The notes under the pieces: generated by a model | What the model saw: the letters and a program-made list of their open reading frames with translations, nothing else | Databases searched by the model: none | What the model was told of the DNA's origin: nothing | Program-made: the position numbers and the translations under genes | Assembly: GCA_964565895.1 (NCBI GenBank) | Contig: CAZMGT010000006.1 | Location: forward strand, 18,757-82,756 | From: CAZMGT01 sp964565895 | GTDB lineage: Bacteria; Armatimonadota; Zipacnadia; UBA1398; CAZMGT01 | Length of the DNA stretch: 64,000 nt | Direction of reading: 5' to 3' | Shown: positions 49,862-59,756 of the stretch, in pieces | Layout: each line of letters begins with the position of its first letter | Numbering within the stretch: the first letter of the stretch is position 1

Positions 49862-50707
49862 CTAGGGCAAAATTCCCCTGCTTTGCCACACGCGCACGCT
49901 GCCCCAGCGCAAATATGCCGAGGGCGTGCGCAGCAGAAAATACCCGCCCTCGCCCAACGGGCACGAGCCCCAGCGCAAGGGCACGGCAGACCAGGGGACC
50001 CACCCCGCGCCGTAGTAAAACGGCTGCGCGCTATAGCCCCAGTAGCCAAACGTGGGCCCGGCGAGCATAAACTTCGGCCAGTGCCCCTGAAGCAGGCGTA
50101 CCTGCTCGCTCGGCGGGAGCTGATAGCGCCAGCTCAGCTCAGGCTCCCACCCCAGCGGCGGCTCGGGGGCGAGCCACCCGCGGCGATATGAATACACCCC
50201 GGGCTCGGGCTCCAGCGGATACACGGGCCAGCGCTCGGGGATCCACTCTATCGAGTTCGGCGCGCGCCGCCGCAAAATAGGCTTTCCCGGGCGCAGCTTT
50301 TCGCTCTCGGTGTCCTTCTTGCCCTCGCGCTTGGCCTGCTCCTTTTTCTCTTGTTCGCGCACGCGCCAGCGCGTGCGGACAATCGCCGTCCCCGCAGGTG
50401 GGGGCGGGGCCTCGATCGCCCATGTGCCATCGGGCAGGACGCGCTTGTTTAGCCCTGCGGCGTCGAGCACCGCGCGGAGGGCCTCCTCGGGGCTAACGTC
50501 GCGCAGGAACACGGTTACCTTGCGCCCCGCGACTCCCTTGCCCAACTGCAGGCCAAAGCTCAAATGCTGGGCAATTTGCGCGATGACCTCGGCGACATCG
50601 GCCTGCTTGGCCTCGATGGTAATAAGCTTGCCCTTTGTCTCCGCCAGCGCCGAACAGGCTAAGCACAGCGCCAAAATGACAACCCAAACCCCTGCTCCTC
50701 TAGCCAT
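49862..50707 (-). CDS. Exported STN-domain protein with aromatic-rich tail
   Basis: 281 residues from ATG 50707 (weak Shine-Dalgarno; a GTG 12 codons upstream is an alternative). Signal peptide 1-22 (WVVILALCLACSALA). Residues about 26-85 have the secretin/TonB short N-terminal (STN) pattern: ITIEAKQADVAEVIAQIAQHLSFGLQLG, VFLRDVSPEEALRAVLDAAGL (in short blocks). A charged linker follows. The last 130 residues are unusually rich in Trp, Tyr, Pro and Gly (YSYRRGWLAPEPPLGWEPEL, FGYWGYSAQPFYYGAGWVPW). No secretin core is attached. Function unknown. Confidence 0.65.
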   Translation of the reverse strand: MARGAGVWVVILALCLACSALAETKGKLITIEAKQADVAEVIAQIAQHLSFGLQLGKGVAGRKVTVFLRDVSPEEALRAVLDAAGLNKRVLPDGTWAIEAPPPPAGTAIVRTRWRVREQEKKEQAKREGKKDTESEKLRPGKPILRRRAPNSIEWIPERWPVYPLEPEPGVYSYRRGWLAPEPPLGWEPELSWRYQLPPSEQVRLLQGHWPKFMLAGPTFGYWGYSAQPFYYGAGWVPWSAVPLRWGSCPLGEGGYFLLRTPSAYLRWGSVRVWQSRGILP

Positions 50708-50793
50708 CGCCAACACCCGCCAGGCAATAAACGTCTCTCCCACATACTAACGACGCGCGGCACGCCTCGGCAGTTCCTCGCCCAGCCCCCTGC

Positions 50794-52461
50794 TCAGCGC
50801 GCCTGCTCGGCGAGCCGCTCATACGCCTGCAGAGCCTGGCGATACTCCGCCAGCGCCTCCTCGGGCAGCACGCCCGCGCTGCGCTCAAGCTCGCGCTTTA
50901 CCCGCTCGATCAAATATTCCACCTCGCACCGCTTGGGGCGCACAGGCTGGCCGGCGATGTCGATGTAAAACGGCGCCGTGTGGGCAAAGCGCACGCGTCC
51001 GTCCGGCCGGTCCTCGAAGCAGCGCACGGCAAGCCACGTGCTTCGCCCCGTGGCGTAAACCAGGGAAAACGGGCTTTCGTAGCCCCCGGAGGGCATGCGC
51101 CGGTTGGCGGGCTTTATCTCGGCCAAAACTTCGCCCTGCGAGATTACCTCGATCGCCCGCAGCGGCCGCGCGCTGAGCGCCACGCCGGCCAGGCGAAACG
51201 TCTTTTCCCGCCCCGGGGCAAGCGAGAACACGTGCCCCGGGTCGCGGTCGTCGAGCGTCGCGAGGAGCATCGGGCCGTTGGTAACGAAGCTCTGCCCGCG
51301 GGCGAGGCGGGAAAACCACTTCTCGTAGCTAAACTCGCCCTCGACCTTTACATACACCCTGCTAAACCCCAACGGCACGGGATGGACCCCCGAGGCCGTC
51401 CCCGCCGTGGGCCGCAGGCGAAACCCGCAGTTTACCAGCGCGTAGTAGTTCTTCAAGCCGTAGTCGATCCAGCCCCACTCCGTAAGCCCGCGCTCATCGC
51501 GCTCAACCTGCATATACTCCGCCGGCGGCTCGCCGAAGCGGGGGAAGCCAAACTCCGTCCGCCACACGTGGTTGTTGGACAGCTCATACAAGTCCACGCC
51601 CATGGTCGGGACAAGCGCCATTGACCAAGGCCAGGCGTGTTTGTCTAGCTCCAAAAGCGCCCCCTGCTCGTGCGCCGCGCGCGCCACGGGGCTCACCGGC
51701 GGCACGCCGTCGTTAAGCGCAGCCCGCTGCCCAAGGACGAAAAACGCCCCCAGCGTGTGCCTCCTCCCGCGCACAGTGCCGATCTCATACTCTGTGTTCA
51801 GGGGATAGATCACATGCTGCCGGTCGACATAGATCGGCTGCGGCGCGAGCGGAGCGCGCGGTCGGCGCGAGCACTGCGGCGGGGCGACAAACGCGCGCGC
51901 CACCCAGTAGGTTAGGGGAAAGGCGACGTTTAGGTCCTCGGCAAGCATAACGTTGGGCAGCTCGTCAAGTGTGCGGTGGACGTGCGTGTCGCCGGAGTAC
52001 CACCCCCGCTGGGCCATGTTTACCCAGCGGCGGAGGGCAATGGTTACGCTCGCTCCCTCGGCGCCCACGACAACCCGGCGCGTTTGCGGCAAATATTCCT
52101 TTCCCCGCTCCACGGTAATCGTGTACACGCCCGGCGGCAGCTCGGCGGAAAATGGATGGGCCGAGATGGTGGTGTGCATCTCCACCGAGGCCGGGTTTTG
52201 CCGCGCCCGCTTGCTATAGGGCACGGCGCTGCCCTCGGGCGAAGCGCAGCGCGCGAAATACCACTTCCCCGCGCTGTCGCAGATGTACACGCGCGCGGGA
52301 AGAACCTCGCCCGTCTGCCCGTCAACGACCTTTCCGCGGAGCAGCGCCGTTGGAGCTTCTCCTTCCCCGTATGCCGCCTGCGCCAGGCACAGCGGCGCAG
52401 CGGCCAGCGCCACAACGCGGGCGGCAGGCAAAATCGTCCTCCGCGTTGTCCGACCGGCCAT
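50794..52461 (-). CDS. CehA/McbA-family metallohydrolase-like exported protein
   Basis: 555 residues. Signal peptide about 1-32. An N-terminal carboxypeptidase-like module (LLRGKVVDGQTGEVLPARVYI) precedes a PHP-type domain beginning GWYSGDTHVHRT, typical of CehA/McbA proteins, with further histidines in LLELDKHAWPWS and in the NNHVWRTEFG segment. The mature region ends in a helical tail. Family members bind metal; some hydrolyse esters or carbamates, but most are uncharacterised. A related partial gene lies at the right edge of the window. Confidence 0.78.
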   Translation of the reverse strand: MAGRTTRRTILPAARVVALAAAPLCLAQAAYGEGEAPTALLRGKVVDGQTGEVLPARVYICDSAGKWYFARCASPEGSAVPYSKRARQNPASVEMHTTISAHPFSAELPPGVYTITVERGKEYLPQTRRVVVGAEGASVTIALRRWVNMAQRGWYSGDTHVHRTLDELPNVMLAEDLNVAFPLTYWVARAFVAPPQCSRRPRAPLAPQPIYVDRQHVIYPLNTEYEIGTVRGRRHTLGAFFVLGQRAALNDGVPPVSPVARAAHEQGALLELDKHAWPWSMALVPTMGVDLYELSNNHVWRTEFGFPRFGEPPAEYMQVERDERGLTEWGWIDYGLKNYYALVNCGFRLRPTAGTASGVHPVPLGFSRVYVKVEGEFSYEKWFSRLARGQSFVTNGPMLLATLDDRDPGHVFSLAPGREKTFRLAGVALSARPLRAIEVISQGEVLAEIKPANRRMPSGGYESPFSLVYATGRSTWLAVRCFEDRPDGRVRFAHTAPFYIDIAGQPVRPKRCEVEYLIERVKRELERSAGVLPEEALAEYRQALQAYERLAEQAR

Positions 52462-52622
52462 TGGCCCGCCCCCATCTTCCCCGCGCGGGCGGAGTTGTCC
52501 CTCTCTTTTCCCGCTAGCTTTCGCTTCATCGGCGGGGCAAACATTTCCTCCGCCTGGGTTTCTATGCTTAAAAGGTCAAATAGCTCTCGCGAGGAATCAC
52601 CCCAGCGCAGGGAGGCCGAACG

Positions 52623-55340
52623 ATGCGCCGGCTTGCCTTTTCTCCGCCCTCCGCGCTGGCAAGCTTGGGTTGTGTTGTGCTAGTTTTGGCTGTTTTCGCT
52701 CCTGTCGCCCTGGCTCAGGGGGAACAGGTGCGCGAGCTGCGCGGGCCGCGGCCGTTTGCTCTAACCTGTCGCATCGCCGGCCCCGCGCAGTGGCCCCAGG
52801 GCGCTGAGCTGCACGTTTTCTTTAACCGCCTTAGCGGAGGAACCTATTACGACCTGCGCCTAACCCGCGGCGCTGCGGAGCTGGCCAAACTAGTCAACGG
52901 CCGGCGCGCCCTACTTGCCGGCCCGGCGAAAATCTCCCCCGCGGGCAGCCATACCCTCGCCGTGCGCCGCACGTGGTGGAAGATCGTCGTCGTTTGCGAC
53001 GGAACGATTATCCTCCGCGCGTTCGACGGCGAGCTCATGGGCGGCGCCGTGGGCTGGAGCGCAACATCGCCCGCGCTCTCCGTGTCCGACCTAAGCGTGA
53101 CGCACTTCGGCGAGATTTACATGGCCGATTCGTTCGAACGCACGGAGGGGGAGAAGGGGGCGTGGGAGGTTGCCGAGGGGCAGTTTGGCAACGTCGGGCT
53201 GCACAGCATGAAGCCCACGCCGCGGCTCGCGGCAAACCCGTTTTCGTTCGGCGCGCCGGGGTTTGACCGCAGCTTGGCGATCATCGGCGGTTGGCACTGG
53301 GACGGCTACCGCGCGTCGGTCTCCGCCAAGGGCGGCGGCGCGGTAGCCCTGGGCCTGGCGTTTTACGTCCAGGATAAGGACAACTTTCTGCTTTTCCGCT
53401 GGGTGCGCGGGCCGGACAACGACCCCACGGGCCGCCAGCGCCAGCTTATCCGCGTGCGCAACGGCCGCTGGACGCTGCTCGAGAGCAAGCCCGGGGGCTT
53501 CGCCGACGACCGCTGGTATCGCCTGCGCGTGTACGCCTGCGACGGCGACATCGCCGCGCTGATCGACGACGAGCTCGTCTTTCGCCGCAGGGTGGATGAT
53601 TTCGGCATGGGCCGCGTGGCGCTCTATTCCGCGGGCGGCGGGCCAGCCTATTTCGACGACCTAAGCGTGGTGAGCTTCGAGCGCTTTTCCGAGGAGTTCG
53701 ACAACCCCGTGGGCGGCGGCTGGCAGGCGATTACCGGGCGCTGGCGGCGCGCCGGCGGCAAGCTTTTCGGCCGCGCGGAGCGCTTTCATGCTCTGGCGCT
53801 GTGCGGCGAGCCACAGTGGCGCGATGTGCGCTGCCGGGCGCTGGTTGCCCTTGCCCCCGGGACGAGCGCGGGCCTCGTCGCCCGCTACGCCAACGGCAGC
53901 TACTACGCACTTCAGGCTGACGCGCCGCTCGCCGGCCCCCGGGGAACGGTTGCCGTAAAGCTGTTGCGCGTCTCCGCGGGGCAGAGCGTGCCGCTTGCCC
54001 AAGGCCAGGCACCGGCGGCCGGGCAGCAGGTTGAGCTAAAGCTCATTGCCGAGGGACCGTACCTTGCCGGCCTGGTCGGCGGCAAGAAAATCGTGGAGTG
54101 CGCCGATGGGCTGCTTGAGGGAGGGCGCGTGGGGCTAACCGTGCCTTCGGCGCGCGAGGTGGCGTTTGAGCGCTTCTCCGCGGAGATCGTCCCCAGGCCC
54201 GACCCCGGACCGAACATTACCGAGCAATTTACCAAAGAGGACACGATGGCCGGCTGGGCCAGCCCCTCCGGCCGGTGGCGTTCGGCCAAGAAAGACGAGC
54301 GCACCGTGCGCTGGTTTAAAGGCACATTTTACAGCGACGTGGCCATCTCCGCGGCGCTGCCCCCGCAGACTAAAGCGGGCCGGTTGTCGCTTGCCGTGTG
54401 CGCCGACGGGCAGGCGATGAATTCCGGCTATACTCTGGAGCTCAGCGCGGAGAACCCCGCGCAGGCCGTCGCCGTGCTGCGCCGCGCGGGCGAGATGGTC
54501 GCTACGGGAAACGTCGCTGGGCTAAACGACGGCGAGCACATGGTCTCCCTCGAGCGGCGAGGGAGCATGATTTGGGCGGCGATAGACGGCAAGCCCGTGG
54601 CGCGGTTTCGCGATCCTCAGCCCCTGGCGGGGCGCAACGTGGCCTTTGCCGCCCAGGGCTGGCCGGTGAGCGCAAAACAAGTCTCGGTGCGCGGGGCCAA
54701 CGTCTTGGAGTATACGTTCTCCCGCGCGCCGGTCGACTGGTATCCTCGGCGGGGGGTGTGGGAGGTAACCGACCGCTGGGCGTGTGAGCCGGGCTGGGCG
54801 TGGTTTGCCGGCTATAACGACCAGTGCCCCCTGCTGTGGAGCAAGCGCGTCTTTCGCGGCGATATTACCGTGGAGTGCTACCTTGCTCCGAAAATGCTCC
54901 AGGGCAAGCCCTCCTACCCCGAGCCGGGCGACCTTAACTGCACCATCTGCGCCGACGGAAGCAGGCTCGACTCCGGCTATAGCTTCATCTTCTCCGGTTT
55001 TGGCAACAAGCAAACGGCGATTTTAAAGGGCAGCCAAGTGGTCGCCTCTGTGCCGGAAAACCGCCTGCGCAGCAAAGACCACTTTCACCGCCACTGGTTT
55101 TACGTGCGCATCGAAAAGCGGGGCAGCGAGCTGATTTACTCCATAGACGGCGAGCCCGTCCTCCGCTGGCAGGACCCAGAGCCGCTTTCCGGCGGCCGCG
55201 TGGCGTTCTGGAGCTATGGGCGAAACGGCCTGCTAAACGCGCGCACGCGCATTTCCTACGAGGCGGGCGGCGAGCTCGTCCCCCTTCCCCCTCCGCCTGA
55301 GGAGCCCCAGAGCGATATCCCGTTTTCCATTTACAAATAG
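52623..55340 (+). CDS. Exported protein with several LamG-like (concanavalin-like) domains
   Basis: 905 residues; the ATG has GGGAGG 7 bases upstream. Signal peptide 1-31 (ending APVALAQ). About four beta-sandwich units are seen, each with a W-x-V/A start, a YxLRL or FRWVRG-like strand and an FDDLSVVSFE or FxYGRNGLL-type end: residues about 40-160, 165-360, 365-520 and 560-890 (the last may be two). The pattern matches the LamG and DUF1080-like domains common in Planctomycetes and Armatimonadota. A role in carbohydrate or surface binding is inferred. The phosphoesterase fusion gene follows by 129 bases. Confidence 0.7.
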   Translation: MRRLAFSPPSALASLGCVVLVLAVFAPVALAQGEQVRELRGPRPFALTCRIAGPAQWPQGAELHVFFNRLSGGTYYDLRLTRGAAELAKLVNGRRALLAGPAKISPAGSHTLAVRRTWWKIVVVCDGTIILRAFDGELMGGAVGWSATSPALSVSDLSVTHFGEIYMADSFERTEGEKGAWEVAEGQFGNVGLHSMKPTPRLAANPFSFGAPGFDRSLAIIGGWHWDGYRASVSAKGGGAVALGLAFYVQDKDNFLLFRWVRGPDNDPTGRQRQLIRVRNGRWTLLESKPGGFADDRWYRLRVYACDGDIAALIDDELVFRRRVDDFGMGRVALYSAGGGPAYFDDLSVVSFERFSEEFDNPVGGGWQAITGRWRRAGGKLFGRAERFHALALCGEPQWRDVRCRALVALAPGTSAGLVARYANGSYYALQADAPLAGPRGTVAVKLLRVSAGQSVPLAQGQAPAAGQQVELKLIAEGPYLAGLVGGKKIVECADGLLEGGRVGLTVPSAREVAFERFSAEIVPRPDPGPNITEQFTKEDTMAGWASPSGRWRSAKKDERTVRWFKGTFYSDVAISAALPPQTKAGRLSLAVCADGQAMNSGYTLELSAENPAQAVAVLRRAGEMVATGNVAGLNDGEHMVSLERRGSMIWAAIDGKPVARFRDPQPLAGRNVAFAAQGWPVSAKQVSVRGANVLEYTFSRAPVDWYPRRGVWEVTDRWACEPGWAWFAGYNDQCPLLWSKRVFRGDITVECYLAPKMLQGKPSYPEPGDLNCTICADGSRLDSGYSFIFSGFGNKQTAILKGSQVVASVPENRLRSKDHFHRHWFYVRIEKRGSELIYSIDGEPVLRWQDPEPLSGGRVAFWSYGRNGLLNARTRISYEAGGELVPLPPPPEEPQSDIPFSIYK

Positions 55341-55469
55341 CCTGCGCAAAAGCGCGGCGGCAGCAAGCTGTTCCCAAAAAGCACTGGCGGAATCCTCGCC
55401 CGCCGCAGAGAACAGCAGCGCGGCAAAAGCCGTTTTTCTTCGCGAGCCACCGCCCTAGGGAGGTAGAAA

Positions 55470-58400
55470 ATGTTGCCCACAGCGCACAAGAGAGCTTCGG
55501 CAGGCTGTTGCTCCGCAGCGCGCGAGCGCCGGGCGCAGCTTTTCGCCCTTGCCTGCTGCGCCGCCTTGGGCGCAGCTTTTTTGGCCCTTGCCCAAGGCAA
55601 CGCGCCGGTGTTTGAGGCAACGTTTAACCGCTCGCTAGCCGCCGAGCGCGGCCTTGCCCAGCGCGCGGCCCGCGCCGAGGGAGCACAGCGGCGCGTGGTT
55701 AGCACGCGCACAGGCGGCTGCGCCCTGGTGCTTGAGGCGGGCGGCGAGCTAAGCTTTGCCGCAGGGGAGAAATTTCCCCTCGCCCGCGGGGCGCTGGAGC
55801 TGGGCGTCCAGCCCCTTTCGCCGATGGCCGACGGGAAAAATCACTACTTTTTCTGCGCCGGCGAGCCGGGCAAACCCGGCTCGTTTGCCCTTTGGAAAAC
55901 CGCGCGCGAAAACGACCTGCGCTTTCGCATCACGGCCGACGACGGGACATACGCCGAGGTAATCTTTCCCGGCGCGGCAGCGTGGGCGCCTGGGCTGTGG
56001 CACCATGTGCTTTGCACGTGGAACCTCGAGCGGGGCGAGCTAAAGCTTTACGTAGACAGCGCCCTGTGCGGGAGCAGCGCCGGCCGGCCGATTGCCATTT
56101 CTCGCCCGCCCGAGCGAATGTACATCGGCTGCGCACCGCAACGGGGCGCCGCGCGGGCGGCGATCGACGACGTTAAGCTATACAACGGGCTGGCAGGCGG
56201 GCGCATCGCCGCGCTGTATGAGCAGTTCTTGCGCGAGGAGCGCATGTCTACGCTCAGCGAGTGGCGAGAGCCGCCGGACGCGCTCTCCCTTGCCCTCTTG
56301 CCTAAGCCGGACTTTACGTTCGCGGTAATCTCCGACCCACACATCTCGCCGGAGGGAGCGATCGGCCGCTATGCCCACAACTGGCGCGTGGAAGAGCTTG
56401 TGCGCCAGCTAAACGCCCTGCGCCCGGCGTTCGTCCTCGACGCCGGCGACATCGTGACCACCTTCCCCGGGCGCGACAACTACGACGCTTGCGCGGCGCA
56501 AGCAAACAAGCTGTTTGCAAAGCTCGCCGTGCCCATCTACCACACCCCGGGCAACCACGACATCGGCAACAAGCTGCAGCTCACGTTTCACCCTAGGGGC
56601 CAGGTGACGGAGAGTGTGCGCAAGGGCTACTTCATTAACCCGGACAACATCGCGCTCTATCGCCGGTGGTTCGGGCGCGATTACTACTCGTTCGACTACG
56701 AGGGCTGCCATTTTGTAATAACCAACAACGCCCTGTGGAACAGCGGCCTGCCCCAGGAGCGCGAGCAGTGGAACTGGCTTGTCCGCGACTTGGAGGAGCA
56801 CAAAAACGCCCGCCTAACGTTCGTAACCATGCATAACCCGCTGTTTTGGGTAAGCACCAGCGAGCTGGGCACGGAAAACTACGAAAACGTAAACCAGCCC
56901 ATGCGCGGCAAGTTTATCGAGCTGATGGACAAATATCGCGTCTGCGCCGTGTTCACCGGCCACACGCACCACAGGATCACCAACCGCTTGGGCGCGACGC
57001 GCTACCTCACCCTCCCCTCGACGACCTTTGCCAGGGGTTTTGCCGGCTCATACGGCCTGCCGGGGGTGACCGTGTGCTGGGACCCCCAGCGCGTGGGCTA
57101 CTACGTGTGCCGCGTATACGGAAAGCAGGTCTACATCAACCTCGTGCGCACCTATCCCCCACTTCCTCCCGCGGCGACGCTTCAGGAGGGAAACGACACC
57201 CCGCTCGCCCGCGCGCTGAGCGTAAAGCCCGCCGAGGTTGAGGACAGCCTGTTTGGGATCAAGTCCGTCCCCCCGCCCCAGATCAACCGCAGCGTTTGGC
57301 ACGTTGACGGAGTTATTGACGGTGAGACGTGCCAAACGCTGGGCAGAACAAACGTCGCCCTGCACTGCTGGACGTCGCAAGCGCACCGCCCGGGCGCGGA
57401 GGAGGAGTGGCTACAGGTAGAGCTTGCCCGGCCCGTGGCTGCCGCGCGCATCGAGCTTTGGCCCCGCCCCGGGCCGTTTGGCTTTCCAAGCGCGTTTGAC
57501 CTACAGGTCAGCGCCGACGGAAAGACGTGGCAGACCGTGGCCGCGAAAGTGGGCTTCGCTCCCCCGCGCGAGGGGCCCGCGACTTTTGCGCTCGCCGGCC
57601 AGCCGCGCATTAGGTTCGTGCGGCTAAACATTCGCGCCGTCTCGCCAAACCCGACGAACCAGGGCCGGAGCGCGCTCGCCGAAATTCGCGTGCTGGACAG
57701 CGCCGGGCGCGACCACGCGTTGCTCGAGCTCGGCGCCAAGGCCACCTGCGGGAGCTCCGCCGGCGGCGCGCGCATAACCGTAGATGACCACGGCTGGGAG
57801 GAGCCCGCGCAAGCGGGGCTAAAATGGGCCATGCTTCCCGCGGGGGCGCTGCCCTGGACGGCGCTCGAGAAGCAACCCGGCCAGCTTGCCCTTCCTCCGC
57901 ACATCGCCCGCGCGTTTGGCCTGGGCCGGCCGCCGGGGCTGAGCTTCGTTGTCCCCGTAACCACCGCGCATCCGGCGCATCCGCCGAACGACCCGCGGGC
58001 GTTCCTCGCCGCTTTTCGGGCGTATGTGCGTTTTCTTGGCGACAAGCTCGGCAACGCCGCCGCGGGCTTTGCCCTGCGCCCGGACGAGGCGCTGCTCGCC
58101 AACAGGCCGCTTTATGACGAGGTGGTGCGCATTTGCGCCGAAGAGCTGCGCCGCGCAGCGCCGAGGGCAAGGTTCATCGTCGCCGGGGCGCGGCTCGAGG
58201 GCGCACGCATCGCTCCGCTGCCCTCCGCCGACGCCCTGCGCCTGGCGGACGGTCTCTCCCTGCGCCTGTCCGTAGACGGCTTGCCGGAGGAGGAGCTGAC
58301 CCGCGCGCTCGACCGCCTGCGCCAGGCGCGGCTTCCCTGCGAGGTCTGGGTGGAGCTTGCCCCCTGGCGCGCGGCCCGTTGGAACGACATCGCCCGCAGC

Positions 58401-58859
58401 AAACTTCTCGCTCGCGCGCTCATCCTCGCTGCGGCGCGCAAGCAGCGGCTTATCTACTGGGTCGCACCGCCGGAGCGCGGGGCTATTTTGCACCCAACGT
58501 ACATTCCCACGCCGCTGCTTTATCCGTTTAAATCGTGCGCCACGCTTCTCTGCAAAGCGCAGCCGGCGGCTGCGGCAGACGTTGGGCGCGTGATCGCCGC
58601 GGGAGGCAAAGTCCAGGCCCAAGCGTTTGCCACGCCCGCGGGGCACGTCCTTTTCCTGTGGCAGGGGGTGTTTCCGGAAACCGTTGAGCCTGCGCGGTGC
58701 ACGGTAAAGTTAATAAAGCGGCCGCGCGCCGCGTGGCTTGTGGATACGCTTCGCTGCATGGTGCAGAAGCTAAAAACAAGCCCGGGCGAGGGCGGAAAAG
58801 TTGAGGCACGGGGAATTGTCGTGCGCGACTATCCCGTGGCATTGTACCTCGTTTACTGA
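55470..58859 (+). CDS. Exported LamG - metallophosphoesterase - discoidin fusion protein
   Basis: 1129 residues, ATG with AGGGAGGT upstream. The signal peptide ends near residue 42. Domain order: a LamG-like domain (about 85-245); a calcineurin-type metallophosphoesterase with DPH (289-291), AGDIV (325-329), GNHD (361-364), His455 in MHNPLFW and GHTHH (497-501); a discoidin/F5/8-type C module (about 612-745, with LGRTNVALHCWTS and YFPS-like FDLQVSADGKTWQ); and a C-terminal 340 residues that look like a TIM-barrel or glycosidase-like fold (FVVPVTTAHPAHPPNDPR, then VWVELAPW). All metal ligands are present. It is an unusual fusion, likely acting on or near surface polymers. Confidence 0.8.
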   Translation: MLPTAHKRASAGCCSAARERRAQLFALACCAALGAAFLALAQGNAPVFEATFNRSLAAERGLAQRAARAEGAQRRVVSTRTGGCALVLEAGGELSFAAGEKFPLARGALELGVQPLSPMADGKNHYFFCAGEPGKPGSFALWKTARENDLRFRITADDGTYAEVIFPGAAAWAPGLWHHVLCTWNLERGELKLYVDSALCGSSAGRPIAISRPPERMYIGCAPQRGAARAAIDDVKLYNGLAGGRIAALYEQFLREERMSTLSEWREPPDALSLALLPKPDFTFAVISDPHISPEGAIGRYAHNWRVEELVRQLNALRPAFVLDAGDIVTTFPGRDNYDACAAQANKLFAKLAVPIYHTPGNHDIGNKLQLTFHPRGQVTESVRKGYFINPDNIALYRRWFGRDYYSFDYEGCHFVITNNALWNSGLPQEREQWNWLVRDLEEHKNARLTFVTMHNPLFWVSTSELGTENYENVNQPMRGKFIELMDKYRVCAVFTGHTHHRITNRLGATRYLTLPSTTFARGFAGSYGLPGVTVCWDPQRVGYYVCRVYGKQVYINLVRTYPPLPPAATLQEGNDTPLARALSVKPAEVEDSLFGIKSVPPPQINRSVWHVDGVIDGETCQTLGRTNVALHCWTSQAHRPGAEEEWLQVELARPVAAARIELWPRPGPFGFPSAFDLQVSADGKTWQTVAAKVGFAPPREGPATFALAGQPRIRFVRLNIRAVSPNPTNQGRSALAEIRVLDSAGRDHALLELGAKATCGSSAGGARITVDDHGWEEPAQAGLKWAMLPAGALPWTALEKQPGQLALPPHIARAFGLGRPPGLSFVVPVTTAHPAHPPNDPRAFLAAFRAYVRFLGDKLGNAAAGFALRPDEALLANRPLYDEVVRICAEELRRAAPRARFIVAGARLEGARIAPLPSADALRLADGLSLRLSVDGLPEEELTRALDRLRQARLPCEVWVELAPWRAARWNDIARSKLLARALILAAARKQRLIYWVAPPERGAILHPTYIPTPLLYPFKSCATLLCKAQPAAAADVGRVIAAGGKVQAQAFATPAGHVLFLWQGVFPETVEPARCTVKLIKRPRAAWLVDTLRCMVQKLKTSPGEGGKVEARGIVVRDYPVALYLVY

Positions 58860-58994
58860 GCGGGGAGGAAAGAATAAGCGATGTGGCCAATAGGGGAGGA
58901 ACAACCACTTCGTCGGCCGCGCTGCGGGCAGGTGCGTGACCGAGAGAGTGCCGCGCGCAACAGCGGCCGTCGCCAGGAAAGGGGCGTTGTGCAG

Positions 58995-59645
58995 ATGTGG
59001 AGGAAGGTCGTGCTGCTCTCGGTCATCGCTGTGCTTGCCGTAGGCTTGACCGCGGGGTGCAAAAAGGAGCCCGCAGCGCCCGAGGGCGGGGAGCAAGCAG
59101 CTGCGCCGGGTGGCGAAGCGGGCGCGCCCGCCGCGCAGCCCACCGAAGTTAAGCTGACCAAGGACATTGTCACCAACTGGATCGCCTCCGCCCGCGACGA
59201 GAAGGTCAACGACATCCTTAGCTCCGTCGAACAGGAGCAGCCCGAGGAGCAAACCCCCGGGGCAGAGGAGGATCTAAGCAAGCTGCGCGAGCGCATCCTC
59301 GACTTGGGCGCCAATGCCCAGCTTAACGACGCCATCAAAGCACACGGCTTCGACAGCGCCGAGCAGTGGGCCAAGGTTACCGTGCGCATTATGGCCGGCC
59401 TGGTCCCCGCGATGCGCGACATGGCCCTTGAATCGCTCGTGGAGGCCGGAGTGTCCACCGATTCGCAAGAGTATCAGGAGCTAAAGGCCGACCTGGAACA
59501 GGAAGTGGAGAAGGTCGGCGAACAGCTTGCCGAGCTCACCGACGAGGAGAAGCAGATCGTCAAGGATATGGCCGAGGAGATTATGTCCGCGCTAGAGGGC
59601 ACAGAGCAGCCTCCGGCCGAACAGCCCGCAGCGCCCGGAGAGTAG
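58995..59645 (+). CDS. Lipoprotein with acidic helical region
   Basis: 216 residues from ATG 58995 (GTG 58989 is an alternative; AGGAAAGGGG lies upstream). The lipobox is LTAGC with Cys22. After an Ala/Glu/Pro-rich linker (AAAPGGEAGAPAAQP) a helical domain of about 140 residues follows, very rich in E, D and Q, with coiled-coil character near the end (LKADLEQEVEKVGEQLAELT). No family recognised. A strong terminator follows. Confidence 0.7.
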   Translation: MWRKVVLLSVIAVLAVGLTAGCKKEPAAPEGGEQAAAPGGEAGAPAAQPTEVKLTKDIVTNWIASARDEKVNDILSSVEQEQPEEQTPGAEEDLSKLRERILDLGANAQLNDAIKAHGFDSAEQWAKVTVRIMAGLVPAMRDMALESLVEAGVSTDSQEYQELKADLEQEVEKVGEQLAELTDEEKQIVKDMAEEIMSALEGTEQPPAEQPAAPGE

Positions 59646-59660
59646 GCGAAAAGGCAAGAA

Positions 59661-59694
59661 AGCGGGACCGCGCCAAGGCGGCCCCGCTTTTTTT
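59661..59694 (+). terminator. Rho-independent terminator
   Basis: AGCGGG-A-CCGC (59661-59671) pairs with GCGG-C-CCCGCT (59678-59688) with one mismatch and a 6-base loop, followed by T at 59688-59694. It ends the lipoprotein gene and lies between convergent genes, so it may work in both directions. Confidence 0.8.
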
Positions 59695-59756
59695 CGCCGG
59701 CACGGTGGACTACTTGTACACCGCAGCGCACAGCGAGCTTGCCGCACGCCGCCGAG

